A stretch of 64,000 nucleotides of DNA from Maricaulis sp. (GCF_030149425.1 NZ_JASBRQ010000078.1:1-64000), one strand, 5' to 3'. Counted from the stretch's first letter, positions 10,425 through 20,174 are shown. Program-made: numbers and translations. Notes: a model not told the origin generated them from the letters alone.

Positions 10425-11396
10425 CTAGACGTGGCCGCTGACCGGGCGCGCGCGATAGGGCTGCTCCAGCGCATCGAACACAGACTGCCCAGGCTTGATT
10501 GCCAGCGCTGCGGCGGCTGCCGTTAGATGTCCCGGTCTCGAGGCACCGGCAAGGACGGCACTAATGGCCGGACGGTGCAGGGCCCAGGACAGAGCCAGTT
10601 GCGCCGGCGGAACGCCCAACTGGCCCGCGAGCCGGTGCAGCCCTGCGGATATGTCCGCATCCGCCGGAGCGTCAAAGAGCTGGGCGGTCAACGGATCGCT
10701 GCGCGACCGCTCAGATGGCGCTTGTAAACCCGCCAGCAGCTTTCCCCGGGCCAGGGCCGAATAGGCGATCACGCCGAGACCATGGTCACGGCAAGCCGGG
10801 ATCATCTCGGCCTCGTCTTCGCGATAGAGAAGATTGTATTGCACCTGCATGGAGATGAAGCGGGCAAGCGCATTGTCTTGCTGCAGTTTCAGGGCCCGCA
10901 GCAATTGCTCTGTCCAGATCGAACACGCCCCCAGATAGCGGACCTTGCCCGCCTTCACCGCCCGGTCGAGCGCCTCAAGCGTCTCCTCCACCGGAGTCAC
11001 AGGGTCCCAGCGATGGATTTGCAGAAGATCAATATAATCGCTCTGCAGCCGGCTCAGGGCCAGGTCGATATCCTCTGCGATACGTGCGGCACCAAGCAGA
11101 CCTCCGCGCGGCGCCATGGACCGCGTATCGCCACCGACCTTGCTGGCGATGACCATATCCTTGCGGCGCGGACGCAGGAACTGGCCTATCAAGCGCTCGC
11201 TACTGCCCCCGGCATAGACGCCGGCGGTGTCGAAAAACGTGATCCCGCAATCGATCGCCTCACCGAGCAGGACTTCGGCCTCGCGCCCATCACGGATCCA
11301 GCTGTGACGGCCCTGGCTGGGATCGCCAATACTCATGCCGCCAAAGCCAATGCGCGACACGGTCAGATCGCTGCTCCCAAGACGCTGATATTGCAT
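10425..11396 (-). CDS. Aldo/keto reductase
   Basis: A 323-residue NADP-dependent (alpha/beta)8 oxidoreductase. The catalytic tetrad is visible: Asp and Tyr in FFDTAGVYAGGSSERLIG, Lys in MVIASKVGGD and His in LLQIHRWDP. VIAYSALARGKL matches the cofactor-binding strand. Its ATG overlaps the stop of the shortened glcF gene by one base (TGATG), so it is translated in the same operon as the FAD oxidase. It may reduce or recycle a carbonyl product of that 2-hydroxy-acid oxidase; this is inferred from position. Confidence 0.85.
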   Translation of the reverse strand: MQYQRLGSSDLTVSRIGFGGMSIGDPSQGRHSWIRDGREAEVLLGEAIDCGITFFDTAGVYAGGSSERLIGQFLRPRRKDMVIASKVGGDTRSMAPRGGLLGAARIAEDIDLALSRLQSDYIDLLQIHRWDPVTPVEETLEALDRAVKAGKVRYLGACSIWTEQLLRALKLQQDNALARFISMQVQYNLLYREDEAEMIPACRDHGLGVIAYSALARGKLLAGLQAPSERSRSDPLTAQLFDAPADADISAGLHRLAGQLGVPPAQLALSWALHRPAISAVLAGASRPGHLTAAAAALAIKPGQSVFDALEQPYRARPVSGHV

Positions 11397-11785
11397 CAGG
11401 AGCGTCCGCCACCTGACCGGCGCAGCAAAGCCAGTCCATGCTTCAGCCGTGCCCGCCAGGTCGCCAGGAACTCGTTCAGGGAAGAGCGTGACCCGGTGTC
11501 CGCGGCGGCGAAATGATCAGCCAGCGCATCGACCACAATTACGCCGGTCGGGCAAGCCGGCTCGCAGGCCCGGCAGCGCAGGCAGCTATCAAGTGCGGGT
11601 GCCGCAGCCGCTGCAGATACCGCACCGGTCTTGACCGCCTGCATGAGCTGGATGCGGCCGCGCGGGCTTTCCATTTCTGACCCGCTGAGCTTGAAGGTCG
11701 GGCAGGTGGGAAGACACAGCCCGCAACGGCTGCAGCGCGCGAGATTGTCGGACAGCAGCGTTTCGGGCTGCAGCTCAAAGGGCAT
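11396..11785 (-). CDS. Glycolate oxidase iron-sulfur subunit, short form (two 4Fe-4S only)
   Basis: A 129-residue protein with two ferredoxin-type cluster motifs, [14 protein letters not shown] and [14 protein letters not shown]. It matches the first quarter of GlcF (about 400 residues) but lacks both C-terminal CCG (DUF224) domains that bind haem or a further cluster. No remnant of them follows; the aldo/keto reductase starts on the stop codon. The start at 11785 overlaps the flavoprotein gene by 11 bases and begins [11 protein letters not shown] as GlcF proteins do. It should carry electrons from the flavoprotein to an unknown acceptor. Confidence 0.8.
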   Translation of the reverse strand: MPFELQPETLLSDNLARCSRCGLCLPTCPTFKLSGSEMESPRGRIQLMQAVKTGAVSAAAAAPALDSCLRCRACEPACPTGVIVVDALADHFAAADTGSRSSLNEFLATWRARLKHGLALLRRSGGGRS

Positions 11786-13994
11786 GAAACGCCTCCGCCA
11801 AACGGTTGTCGCGGGTCGAGACAAGCGGCCGGTCGGCGCGCGCCCGGCCGAGATCGACGGCACGCAGATGCCGCGGGGGCGCGAACAGGGTCAGTTCCAA
11901 ACCATCGCCCGTCCGGTCCGGCGGGGCTGACGCCTCCGCTTCGCACGGCTGCAGGTAGATCCCCGCATCTATCCCCAGCGCGCTGTTGGCCCTGCCGTCC
12001 CAGGGTAGGAATTCCAGCCCGGCCCGGCTGGATACCCCCTGCGCCTTGAGCCAGCCGGATCGATCATCGGCATTGGCTTCGATCAGCGCCCCAACCTCGA
12101 TCCTGGAATCCGTCCGTTTGAGCCAGATCGAGCTGGTCAGCGCGTCCGGCTGCATCAGCGTGGCGATCAGAGCTTCCACGTCGCAGTCCGGATGCGGGCG
12201 AAGGCGGACGACATGACGGAAGCGCGGCCGCGGCTCGAGTTTGACGGCCAGGCGGTCAAGTTCGCCTAGCCGGGTCTGTGAGCCGAAAACGAGTTTGCGC
12301 AGATCGAAACCCGACACGTCCTTGGCGAACACGGAACCGAATTCGATTGCGCGCCCGGATCGCGCCGTCAGCACACCGCCAAGCAACAGATCGCGCGCCG
12401 GTCCAAAACGCATTTCGCGCAGATTTGGCGCCCCCGCCATGACGGTTTCACCCAGAGAGAACGCCTCGAAACACCCGATCGGATCATAGGGCAGCTCATA
12501 ACCCGTCTCCGACAGGGCCTCCCGCACATCGTTCCAGGATGTCTCGGCCGGGAAGACGGCATATCCATCGGCCGGACAAATATCCAAAGCATCAAATACG
12601 CCGCGCGGCGGCGCGGCCTGCGTGCTGGTACGCGGCGGCAGAAGCTTGCGATCGGGACCAGCTCCTGCTGGCTGAAACAGGTCCTGCACAGCATGCATGG
12701 TCTCCAGCGCCGCCGCCCCGAAGAACTCCCCCATCAGATGGGTCTTTTCCAGTCCGATCCCATGTTCCCCGGTAAGGGCTCCACCCAGATCGCGTACATG
12801 CCGCAAGATCCGGTCGCGGAAAATTTCCAACCGGTCCTGTATGCCCGGCTCCCGTGGATCATAGAATGGCGTTGGATGGATATTGCCGTCGCCGGCGTGA
12901 AACGTGTTGGCGACAATGAAATCGGCCGCCTTCGCCTCGTCCTCGATGCGCTCCATCATAAGGGCGAGGTCGCTGCGCTTCACCACGGCATCAAAGAGGA
13001 AGTAATTGGGCAAATTGAAGCTGCTGGCGACGCCACGCCAGCGTTCCCGCGTCACCTCATAGCGCCGCTTCATCAGATCCGACTTGCTATGAATTTCCGC
13101 GCGCCCGCCAAGACCTTCGACAACCGCTTTTATCGCCTGGCTTTGGTGCTCGACCTCACCGCCTGCCCCATGGACTTCAATGTAAAGCACACACGGATTG
13201 GCAAAGGGCAGCGGTGCGCCGCGCGGATGATAGACGCCCGCTGTCATATCCAGCGCGATCGGCTTCAAGCCCTTGGAGAACATGTCCATGATCGCGGCGG
13301 CACCAGCCGCATTGTCATCGAACTCGGCATAGAGCGTCTTGATCTCGCCCGGTTGGGGGATCAGGCGCAAGCGCGCACCGGTGATCAGTCCGAGTGCACT
13401 TTCCGCGCCGACCATCAGCCCGCGAATGTCCAGCCGGTCGGCACGAGATGAGCCCACCCATTCCAGCTCCCCCTGCGGCGTTACATACTCAATCTCGGTG
13501 ACGTAATTGCTGGTCACGCCATAGCCCAGGCAGTGCGGACCGCCCGCATTGGTCGCCAGATTGCCGCCAATGGTGCACACCGCGTAGCTGGACGGGTCCG
13601 GCGGATAATACAAACCCTGCCGTGCCACGGCAGCCTGCAGATCAGCGGTAACCACCCCGGCATCAACCTCAACCGTCCGGGCCAGGGTGTCAATGGCGCG
13701 AATGGTCTTGAGCCGGGTCGTGACAATCAGCACCTCACCACGCACGGCCACACATCCACCCGCATAGCCCGTGCCACTGCCGCGGGCGAGAAAGGGCTGG
13801 CCGGCGGCACGCAACGCCCTAACGACCTCCACCGCCTCGCCCGGCGTCGCGGGCAGGACGACCGCTCTCGGCACACCATGCACGCCGTAGGCATCATAAG
13901 AATAGCTGTAGCACTCAGCCTCACCCGTCAGCACAAAACCTGTGCCGACAATCGCTTCCAGCTGGGCCTGCAGCGACGTCTCGATCATGCCCAT
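11775..13994 (-). CDS. Fused GlcD-GlcE FAD-linked oxidase
   Basis: A 739-residue flavoprotein. Residues 1 to about 465 match Glc[14 protein letters not shown] and [19 protein letters not shown] bind FAD, and [12 protein letters not shown] and [11 protein letters not shown] belong to the catalytic C-terminal domain. From about 480 to 739 it matches GlcE ([34 protein letters not shown]). In E. coli these are separate subunits of glycolate dehydrogenase. An alternative start at 13988 would overlap the M20 hydrolase stop as ATGA. The natural substrate could be glycolate, D-lactate or another 2-hydroxy acid. Confidence 0.85.
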   Translation of the reverse strand: MGMIETSLQAQLEAIVGTGFVLTGEAECYSYSYDAYGVHGVPRAVVLPATPGEAVEVVRALRAAGQPFLARGSGTGYAGGCVAVRGEVLIVTTRLKTIRAIDTLARTVEVDAGVVTADLQAAVARQGLYYPPDPSSYAVCTIGGNLATNAGGPHCLGYGVTSNYVTEIEYVTPQGELEWVGSSRADRLDIRGLMVGAESALGLITGARLRLIPQPGEIKTLYAEFDDNAAGAAAIMDMFSKGLKPIALDMTAGVYHPRGAPLPFANPCVLYIEVHGAGGEVEHQSQAIKAVVEGLGGRAEIHSKSDLMKRRYEVTRERWRGVASSFNLPNYFLFDAVVKRSDLALMMERIEDEAKAADFIVANTFHAGDGNIHPTPFYDPREPGIQDRLEIFRDRILRHVRDLGGALTGEHGIGLEKTHLMGEFFGAAALETMHAVQDLFQPAGAGPDRKLLPPRTSTQAAPPRGVFDALDICPADGYAVFPAETSWNDVREALSETGYELPYDPIGCFEAFSLGETVMAGAPNLREMRFGPARDLLLGGVLTARSGRAIEFGSVFAKDVSGFDLRKLVFGSQTRLGELDRLAVKLEPRPRFRHVVRLRPHPDCDVEALIATLMQPDALTSSIWLKRTDSRIEVGALIEANADDRSGWLKAQGVSSRAGLEFLPWDGRANSALGIDAGIYLQPCEAEASAPPDRTGDGLELTLFAPPRHLRAVDLGRARADRPLVSTRDNRLAEAFHAL

Positions 13995-15163
13995 TGCCGC
14001 GCCAGCGCCCGGGGCAGTCGGGAGAGGAAGCGCTCACATTGCAGCACCTCGTCCACAGGAACGAATTCGTCCGGCGCATGGGCGTGCGCCAGGCTGCCTG
14101 CGCCGAAAACGATCGCCGGCGTGCCGACCCGGGCAAAATATCGGGCGTCTGAACCGCCATAGAAAAAGCTGGGCTCGAGCGCCTGTCCGAACTCATCAAG
14201 CCAGGCCGATTCAATTGTTCGCCGCAGGCTGGCGTCCTTGAGACCATGCGGCTCACAACCGCCGCCAGCGGCTTCACCAATGCCGATCCGGACATTGTGG
14301 CGGTCGCAAATCTGCGCCGCGGCTTGCTGCCACAAGGCGCGATAGTCTTCACGGTCCTCGTCCGGTCGCACGCGGATATCGCTCACGATACGGAGATGGC
14401 CCGCCACGGTGCCAGCATGACCGCCGCCCTCGAGGATGCGGATACCGACATCAGGATGGAAACGCACCGCCGGGTGCCGCTCGCGCTGGGCCACGGCTGC
14501 CTTCATGACCTCAATCAGCTCCAACCCGGCGGTCATTGCGTCTGCGCCGAGCCAGGGCATGCCGCCATGGCATTGCTCGCCCTCAACGGTGATATCGACC
14601 CAGATACTGCCCATTTGTTCGAATGAAACCCGGCCATCCGTCGGCTCGGCAATGACGGCGAAATCCGCCTCGAGGGCGCCGCTCTCGCACAAATGCTCAG
14701 CGCCGTAGAGACTACCATTTTCCTCATCCGCCACGCCCTGCCACTCCAAGGTCGGCATGTCGCGCGACCAGGTCTGGGCCAGCCGGATCATGGCGACCAG
14801 CTGAGCTGCGGCGCCGCCTTTTGTGTCGCACGCTCCAAGGCCATAGAGCCGGTCGCCTTCGCGGGTCGGATGAAAGGGCGGGCGGGTCCAGGCATCCGCA
14901 TCCGCTCCGGCATGAAAAGCCGGCTTGGTATCAAGATGGGCCTGGTAAATGATTTTGCGATCATTTCGCCCCTCAAGCCGGGCGATCAGATTGGGCCGTC
15001 CCGGCTGCACTTCGACGATTTCGCTGCTGATACCGTGGCGTTGCAACAGCGCCGCGCAGAAACCGACGATCTCCGCCTCCGACCCGCCCGGATTCTCGCT
15101 GTTGATGGCAATCAGATCAGCGAGCAGAGGCAGGGTGTCCGGCAATGTGGCTGTATCCAGCAT
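13985..15163 (-). CDS. M20 family amidohydrolase/peptidase (ArgE/DapE-like)
   Basis: A 392-residue zinc-dependent hydrolase. Metal ligands are recognisable: His/Asp in YQAHLDTKP, the bridging Asp in GACDTKGG, the catalytic/metal Glu pair in VADEENGS, and the C-terminal His in AHAPDEFV. CHGGMPW belongs to the dimerisation domain. The start at 15163 has an excellent GGAGGG ribosome site; an upstream in-frame start at 15205 has none. It is the first gene of the operon with the fused flavoprotein, so it may release an N-acyl or amino acid substrate. Specificity is not predictable. Confidence 0.85.
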   Translation of the reverse strand: MLDTATLPDTLPLLADLIAINSENPGGSEAEIVGFCAALLQRHGISSEIVEVQPGRPNLIARLEGRNDRKIIYQAHLDTKPAFHAGADADAWTRPPFHPTREGDRLYGLGACDTKGGAAAQLVAMIRLAQTWSRDMPTLEWQGVADEENGSLYGAEHLCESGALEADFAVIAEPTDGRVSFEQMGSIWVDITVEGEQCHGGMPWLGADAMTAGLELIEVMKAAVAQRERHPAVRFHPDVGIRILEGGGHAGTVAGHLRIVSDIRVRPDEDREDYRALWQQAAAQICDRHNVRIGIGEAAGGGCEPHGLKDASLRRTIESAWLDEFGQALEPSFFYGGSDARYFARVGTPAIVFGAGSLAHAHAPDEFVPVDEVLQCERFLSRLPRALARQWA

Positions 15164-15282
15164 GGAGCCCTCCGCAAAACACTCCCCGGCATTATGCAGC
15201 ACCAACCCACGCCCGCAACCCGAAGGGGATTTTCAGTCCTCACAAAACCTAAGCGTTGGCCGATCCAGCGCCGTCTGTCTGG

Positions 15283-15311
15283 TTGACGGCGTTGCTGGTT
15301 CTGACTACTAG
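15283..15311 (+). promoter_or_regulatory. Candidate sigma70-type promoter upstream of serS
   Basis: TTGACG at 15283-15288 and TACTAG at 15306-15311 are separated by 17 bases. The pair lies about 105 bases before the serS ATG in the region that diverges from the M20 operon. The -35 box is good and the -10 box poor, so confidence is limited. Confidence 0.35.
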
Positions 15312-15416
15312 GATTGGCGAAATCCGGTATCGGGGCACCCGGTTTCAGCCCTGTCGCGACGGCCCCGGATTGCAACCGCCCATCCGCTCTTACCTCCCAG
15401 ATCAGACCCTTATTTC

Positions 15417-16679
15417 ATGCTAGACCAGAAATTCATTTGCGCGAATGTCGACCTCGTCAAAGAGGCGGCCCGGAACAAAGGTGTCGATGTCGACATCGAC
15501 CGTATCGTCGAGCTCGACGGCATGGTTCGCAGCTTGGTCACGGCGACCGAGGGACTGCGCCATGAAAAGAAGTCCATGGCGAAACAGTTTTCCTCCGCCA
15601 GCGAGGATGAGCGCAAGGAATTGCAGAGCCGCTCAAAGAGCCTGTCGACAGATATTTCGGAGAATGAAGCCCAATTGCGCACCTGGCAGGGCGAGCTGCG
15701 TGAACTGCTTCTGATCACGCCGAACATTCCTTCCGAGGAAGCCCCTATCGGCCCGGATGCCGACGCCAATGAAGTCGTCAAAACGGTTGGCGAGAAGACG
15801 CAGTTCGATTTCGATCCACTCGATCATGTTGATCTGCTGGAAAAGAATGACTGGGTCGACTTCAAGGGTGCCGCAGCCACGGCCGGCAGCCGCACCTATT
15901 GCCTGAAGGGCGACCTGGTGATGCTGGAAATGGCCCTGATGCGCTTCGCGCTCGACCGCCTCATCAAGGAAGGCTTCAAGCCGATCACTGTACCGCCCTA
16001 TGCGCGCGAGCACGCTTTTGTCGGCACAGGTCATTTCCCGCTTCATACTGAAGAGGCGTTCAAGCTTGTCGACGACGACTTCTACATGATCGGGACGTCC
16101 GAGGTGGTGCTGAACAATCTGCACGCAGGGGACATCCTCAAAGACAGCGATCTGCCGATCCTCTATGCCGGTTATTCAAATTGCTATCGCCGCGAGGCCG
16201 GCAGCGGCGGACGCGATGTGCGCGGACTGCTCCGCGTACACCACTTCCAGAAGGTCGAGCAGTATGTGATCTGCCGTAATGATCCGGAAGAATCGCGCAA
16301 ATGGCACGACACCCTGCTGGGGATTTCGGAATCCCTGCTGAGCGCGCTGGAACTGCCCTATCAGATTGTTGCCTGTTCGACCGGCGATATGGGTCTTGGC
16401 AAGATCCGCATGCATGATGTGGAAACCTGGGTGCCCTCGCTCGACACCTATCGCGAGACCCATAGCTGCTCGACACTGCATGACTGGCAGTCGCGTCGCA
16501 CCAATACGCGCTATCGCGACGGCGATAAGAAGATCAATTTCGTGCACACGCTGAACAACACGGCGATCGCCACGCCGCGGGTTTTTGCACCGCTGCTGGA
16601 AATCCATCAGCGCAAGGATGGCCGCTTCAACGTGCCCAAGGCCTTGCGCCCTTATCTCGGCGACCGCGACATTCTCTAG
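15417..16679 (+). CDS. serS: Seryl-tRNA synthetase, divergent type
   Basis: A 420-residue class II synthetase charging tRNA-Ser. The N-terminal tRNA-binding coiled coil spans about residues 25-100. Residues 227-229 (TSE) bind substrate, NCYRREAGSGGRDVRGLLRVH from 255 is motif 2, and TLNNTAIATPR at 378-388 is motif 3. Most bacterial enzymes have LNGSG.AVGR at motif 3 and SCSNC.DFQARR before it; here these read LNNTAIATPR and SCSTLHDWQSRR. Catalytic arginines are kept, so it is probably active. It could be the only copy or a second, specialised one. The ribosome site is weak. Confidence 0.88.
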   Translation: MLDQKFICANVDLVKEAARNKGVDVDIDRIVELDGMVRSLVTATEGLRHEKKSMAKQFSSASEDERKELQSRSKSLSTDISENEAQLRTWQGELRELLLITPNIPSEEAPIGPDADANEVVKTVGEKTQFDFDPLDHVDLLEKNDWVDFKGAAATAGSRTYCLKGDLVMLEMALMRFALDRLIKEGFKPITVPPYAREHAFVGTGHFPLHTEEAFKLVDDDFYMIGTSEVVLNNLHAGDILKDSDLPILYAGYSNCYRREAGSGGRDVRGLLRVHHFQKVEQYVICRNDPEESRKWHDTLLGISESLLSALELPYQIVACSTGDMGLGKIRMHDVETWVPSLDTYRETHSCSTLHDWQSRRTNTRYRDGDKKINFVHTLNNTAIATPRVFAPLLEIHQRKDGRFNVPKALRPYLGDRDIL

Positions 16680-16712
16680 CACGGCCCGCCCGCCGGAAAG
16701 GCGTCACACCGG

Positions 16713-17774
16713 ATGGCCAGAACGCAGACAGACCCGGTACGGATCGGCCTGGTAGGACTGGGCTGGTTCGGGCGTCTGCACCGTCAGGTCTGGGACAGCT
16801 GCCCCGGCGCAGAGGTGGTGGCGATCTGTGATGTCGACGCGGCAGCGGCCCGCGGCGAGGGCGAAAGCGCGCAGGATGCGTTTCATACGACCGCCGGCAC
16901 CGGCGGCGCCGCCAGATCCGTTCAGGACATCCCGGCCTTCAGCGATATCACGCAAATGCTGCAGGCCTGCGAGATCGACCTGGTCGATATCGCCACGCCC
17001 GAAGCCCTTCACGCCGGTCATGCTCAGACCGCGCTGACCGCCGGCAAACCCGTGATCATCGAAAAACCCTTCACGACCAGTGGCGCCGATGCCCGCGAGT
17101 TGGCCCGCATGGCGCAAGCTGCCGACCTCCCGGTTTGCGTCGGAAATATCCTGCGCTTTGACCCGCGCTACATGCATGTGATGGCGCAGTTCAAGGCACT
17201 CGGACAAAAGCCGCAACACCTGTCCCTCCAGCGCCATTTCCAGCGCAGCGCCCTGGCCGTATACGGTCGTGTTGATCCGTTCTACGGCGCCTGTATCCAC
17301 GATATTGACTTGGCGATCTGGAGTCAGGGAGCCCGCCCTACCCGCGCCCTCGGCCATATCTCGCGCCATCAGCAGAGCGGTGAAGTGATCGCGGCGACGG
17401 GCATGCTGGAATGGGCGAGTGGCCATACCGCTGTGATTCAAAACGCCTGGATCATGCCCGCGGCAACGCCGGCCGGCTTTGCCTTCGAGAGCACATTCCT
17501 GGCGCGGGACCAGGCGCTCACGGTGCGCAGCCAGCCTGTGGTCGAACAAATAGGTGCCGCAAGGTCCGACTGGCCGGAATTCTTCTTCTGGCCGGAGATC
17601 GGTGGCGACATTGATGGCGCGCTGCGGCGTGAGCTAACTCATTATCTCGACTGCGCCCGCGACCGGAAACCAAGTGATCGCCTCCCCCTGGATGAGGCCG
17701 TCTGGGGCATTGAAACCGCCGACGCGCTCGTGCGCTCGGCCATGACGGGCCATTGGCAGGACGTCGGCGTTTAG
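16713..17774 (+). CDS. Gfo/Idh/MocA family oxidoreductase
   Basis: A 353-residue NAD(P)-dependent dehydrogenase. The Rossmann motif is GLVGLGWFGRLH at the N-terminus. The catalytic Lys lies in VIIEKPFTTSGADA, and the C-terminal domain carries HDIDLAIW, typical of sugar, inositol or scyllo-inositol-type enzymes. It starts 33 bases after serS on the same strand and may be cotranscribed. It converges on the PaaK-like gene with a 4-base overlap. The substrate is probably a polyol or sugar derivative, but nothing in the sequence fixes it. Confidence 0.85.
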   Translation: MARTQTDPVRIGLVGLGWFGRLHRQVWDSCPGAEVVAICDVDAAAARGEGESAQDAFHTTAGTGGAARSVQDIPAFSDITQMLQACEIDLVDIATPEALHAGHAQTALTAGKPVIIEKPFTTSGADARELARMAQAADLPVCVGNILRFDPRYMHVMAQFKALGQKPQHLSLQRHFQRSALAVYGRVDPFYGACIHDIDLAIWSQGARPTRALGHISRHQQSGEVIAATGMLEWASGHTAVIQNAWIMPAATPAGFAFESTFLARDQALTVRSQPVVEQIGAARSDWPEFFFWPEIGGDIDGALRRELTHYLDCARDRKPSDRLPLDEAVWGIETADALVRSAMTGHWQDVGV

Positions 17775-19126
17775 AGCTTCCAGGTTCCGCCGGTCGACAG
17801 GGTCTCAAGGGGTTGCGCCCGCACCTCGAGCGGCAGATCCGGCAGTCGGTCCAGAATACGATCGACGATGGACTGCATGCGCGCGCTGTCGCTATTGGCG
17901 CCAAATGTCGGTGCAATGTCGAGATAAGCCTTATCGCCCACCTCATTGGAACTCAGCTTCATCCAGGGAAACTCGCCGCACGTCCGGTCACCATCGATCT
18001 CGATATTGTTCTCCGGCCGGTGTAATTCCGCCTCGTCGAACAGGGCCGAGGCTACCGGGATCGACCCCACCCAGCCCCCATCTGCCAGGCGAACGGCATT
18101 GCGCTTGCGGCCAAGCAGGCGGATCGCTTGCCCTCCACGCTTGCAGATGGATTTGAAGCGGACGGCGAGATCACCGGTGCGATAGCGCAGCAGGACAAAT
18201 CGCTGGGCGAAGGGAAACAGCGGTGTGATCGTCAGTTCACCAACTTCACCGTCAGCCACCGGCCGGTCTTCGTCGGTATCAAGTACCTCATCCCAGATGA
18301 AAGGCGCCATGTGATAGCCATCGCATTCATCGCAATAAGCGGCTGAGCCGAAGGCCTCGGTCATGGAGTAGTTGTCGTGCAGACGGGTGCCAAAACGGCC
18401 TTGAAGATAATCACGAGCCGCCGGAGGGATCGGCGAAGCAAACGCCACAGCGGACAGTAATTGTCCGTCCTCCAGCTCATAACCGTGATGATCCATATAG
18501 CGCGCCAATCGGTAGAGGCATGAGAAGGACCCGTTCAGCGACCCGATACGGCGCTCCCAGCCGGGCCAGGTGAAATCCTGGGTCAACAGATTGGCCGCAG
18601 TCGCATAGCCGGTGGCGACATACAAATTGACCGGAAAACTATAGCCGCTGCTGCCCCCGGCCGAGAGCAGGTCCCCATGATTGATATTGACGGCTTGCAG
18701 CCCCAACCCTTTCAACGCCGGCTGTGGCCGCCGCGCCTGCATGACAGCGAAGAAATTGCGGATGTAGAGCGCTTCTTCGCGTCCTCTCTCGATCAGCAGC
18801 GAGCGGCCCGTCGAGGTGCTTGAGGTAAAAGAGCAAAAGGCGAAGGTAGAGCGGGGCGACAAGAAATCCTGTCGCTGCCGGTCGAGATCGTCGCGCCGCA
18901 CGGACGGTATCTTGGCCAACCAGTCGAGTGGCGCCAGATCGCCCTCATCAGGCATGCGCTCGGACCAGTAGGGTACGTCTTGGGCGTGATGCAGGGTGGC
19001 CCACACCAACGGCGCCAGAGCGTGCGGCCGCAGTTCTCCGACACCATTGGGCGCATACAGCAGGGGCCCGAGGGTCTTGGCCAGCTCGCCCGAAGCAAAC
19101 GGGGCGAGCTCCGCTTCACTCAGCAT
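17771..19126 (-). CDS. PaaK-like adenylate-forming enzyme
   Basis: A 451-residue member of the phenylacetate-CoA ligase superfamily (ANL fold). The phosphate loop reads TSSTSTGRSLLIERG, NYSMTEAFGS is the aromatic/TE motif, and LLRYRTGDLAVRF holds the ribose-binding Asp. The Cys pair CDECDGY lies where PaaK-type enzymes carry a small metal site. It should activate an acid as the adenylate, for CoA or another acceptor. It starts 28 bases after the 22-residue repeat protein on the same strand, so the two likely form a unit. The carboxylic substrate is unknown. Confidence 0.7.
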   Translation of the reverse strand: MLSEAELAPFASGELAKTLGPLLYAPNGVGELRPHALAPLVWATLHHAQDVPYWSERMPDEGDLAPLDWLAKIPSVRRDDLDRQRQDFLSPRSTFAFCSFTSSTSTGRSLLIERGREEALYIRNFFAVMQARRPQPALKGLGLQAVNINHGDLLSAGGSSGYSFPVNLYVATGYATAANLLTQDFTWPGWERRIGSLNGSFSCLYRLARYMDHHGYELEDGQLLSAVAFASPIPPAARDYLQGRFGTRLHDNYSMTEAFGSAAYCDECDGYHMAPFIWDEVLDTDEDRPVADGEVGELTITPLFPFAQRFVLLRYRTGDLAVRFKSICKRGGQAIRLLGRKRNAVRLADGGWVGSIPVASALFDEAELHRPENNIEIDGDRTCGEFPWMKLSSNEVGDKAYLDIAPTFGANSDSARMQSIVDRILDRLPDLPLEVRAQPLETLSTGGTWKL

Positions 19127-19154
19127 GCAAACTTCTCACGCTTTTCAGCCCCGC

Positions 19155-20174
19155 CTAGTCCTTGAGACCGGCAAGCATTTCCTTGGCCTGCGCCGGACGT
19201 TCCAGCTGCAGCGCCGGGCCACCGACCAGCTCGCGAACTTCCTCGACCGCCCCGGCCAGCGAATTGAAGCGCTGCACCATTTTCGACAGCGCATGCCCGA
19301 TCATGCTGGGCTCGGCCATCATCATATGTTCCAGCGCCTTGCCGTTTTTGGTCAAAGCCTGACCGAGAGCGGCGGCCTCCATGACGACGATATGGTCCAT
19401 GGCAGCGGATTCATTCGCCAGCGCGCGCCCGACGGCAGCCGCTTCCATCACCACAACATCGTCCATGGCCGCGCCTTCCATGGCCAGAGCCTGGCCAACC
19501 GCTGCAGACTCCATCACCACGATTTCATTGAGGGCGGAGGCTTCGTTGGCGAGGGCCCGGCCGACGGCAGCGGCTTCCATCACCACTAGGTCATCCATGG
19601 CCGCGCCTTCCATGGCCAAGGCCTGGCCAATGGCCGCGGACTCCATGGTCACAATCTTGTTCAGGGCAGAGGCTTCATTGGCGAGAGCCCGGCCGACAGC
19701 AGCGGACTCCATCACCACGAGATCATCCATGGCCGCACCTTCCATGGCCATGGCCTGTCCGACGGCGGCGGATTCCATCGTGACGATCTTATTCAAGGCA
19801 GAGGCCTCGTTCGCCAAAGCGCGGCCCACGGCGGCAGATTCCATGGTCACGACATGATCCATCGCTGCCGACTCCATCGCCAGAGCCTGCCCGACAGCGG
19901 CCGCCTCCATTGTCACCACCTCATTCATGGCGGCATTTTCAGTGGCCAGCACACGCCCCACTGCAGCAGCCTCGGTCGTAACGACATGCTGCAGAACGGT
20001 CTCATCCGAGGCGATAGCCTGGGCAACATAAGTAGGTTCAGCGGCGAATAATCGCCCGAGGATGTCCGGATCCGACGCCAGCAGTTTGTTGAAGTCAGCC
20101 GCCTCGGCCACGACCCATTTTTCAAGCAGGCTAGAGTCTTCCTTGAGTGCCTTCGCGAAATCCTTGCTGTCCAT
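19155..20174 (-). CDS. Protein of thirteen 22-residue repeats, unknown function
   Basis: A 339-residue protein starting MDSKDFAKAL after a GGGAGG ribosome site. After 20 residues it divides exactly into 13 units of 22 residues (21-306). The central ten (65-284) are nearly identical, for example VTMESAAVGRALANEASALN followed by KI. Units alternate between a GRALANE and a GQALAME form, giving a 44-residue higher repeat. Each 22-mer is two 11-residue blocks with hydrophobic positions as in hendecad helices. It is rich in Met, Ala and Glu and has no Cys, signal peptide or membrane segment. I do not recognise the family; a long helical rod or scaffold is a guess. Confidence 0.75.
   Translation of the reverse strand: MDSKDFAKALKEDSSLLEKWVVAEAADFNKLLASDPDILGRLFAAEPTYVAQAIASDETVLQHVVTTEAAAVGRVLATENAAMNEVVTMEAAAVGQALAMESAAMDHVVTMESAAVGRALANEASALNKIVTMESAAVGQAMAMEGAAMDDLVVMESAAVGRALANEASALNKIVTMESAAIGQALAMEGAAMDDLVVMEAAAVGRALANEASALNEIVVMESAAVGQALAMEGAAMDDVVVMEAAAVGRALANESAAMDHIVVMEAAALGQALTKNGKALEHMMMAEPSMIGHALSKMVQRFNSLAGAVEEVRELVGGPALQLERPAQAKEMLAGLKD
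19323..19982 (-). repeat. 66-bp tandem coding repeat (10 units; 132-bp higher-order period)
   Basis: The DNA for repeat units 3-12 of the preceding gene. Ten copies of 66 bp are in frame, and alternating copies are more alike than neighbours, so the array probably grew by duplication of 132-bp blocks. Copy number could vary between strains by recombination or slippage. Confidence 0.85.

Noticed and set aside
11396-11785. glcF as a frameshifted or truncated pseudogene
   Set aside because: No CCG-domain remnant is found downstream; the stop overlaps the next ATG (TGATG) and the start overlaps the upstream gene, which suggests a stable short protein.
19323-19982. CRISPR-like or satellite DNA
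   Set aside because: The repeats are direct, contiguous, a multiple of three and in frame, with no spacers. They encode a protein repeat.
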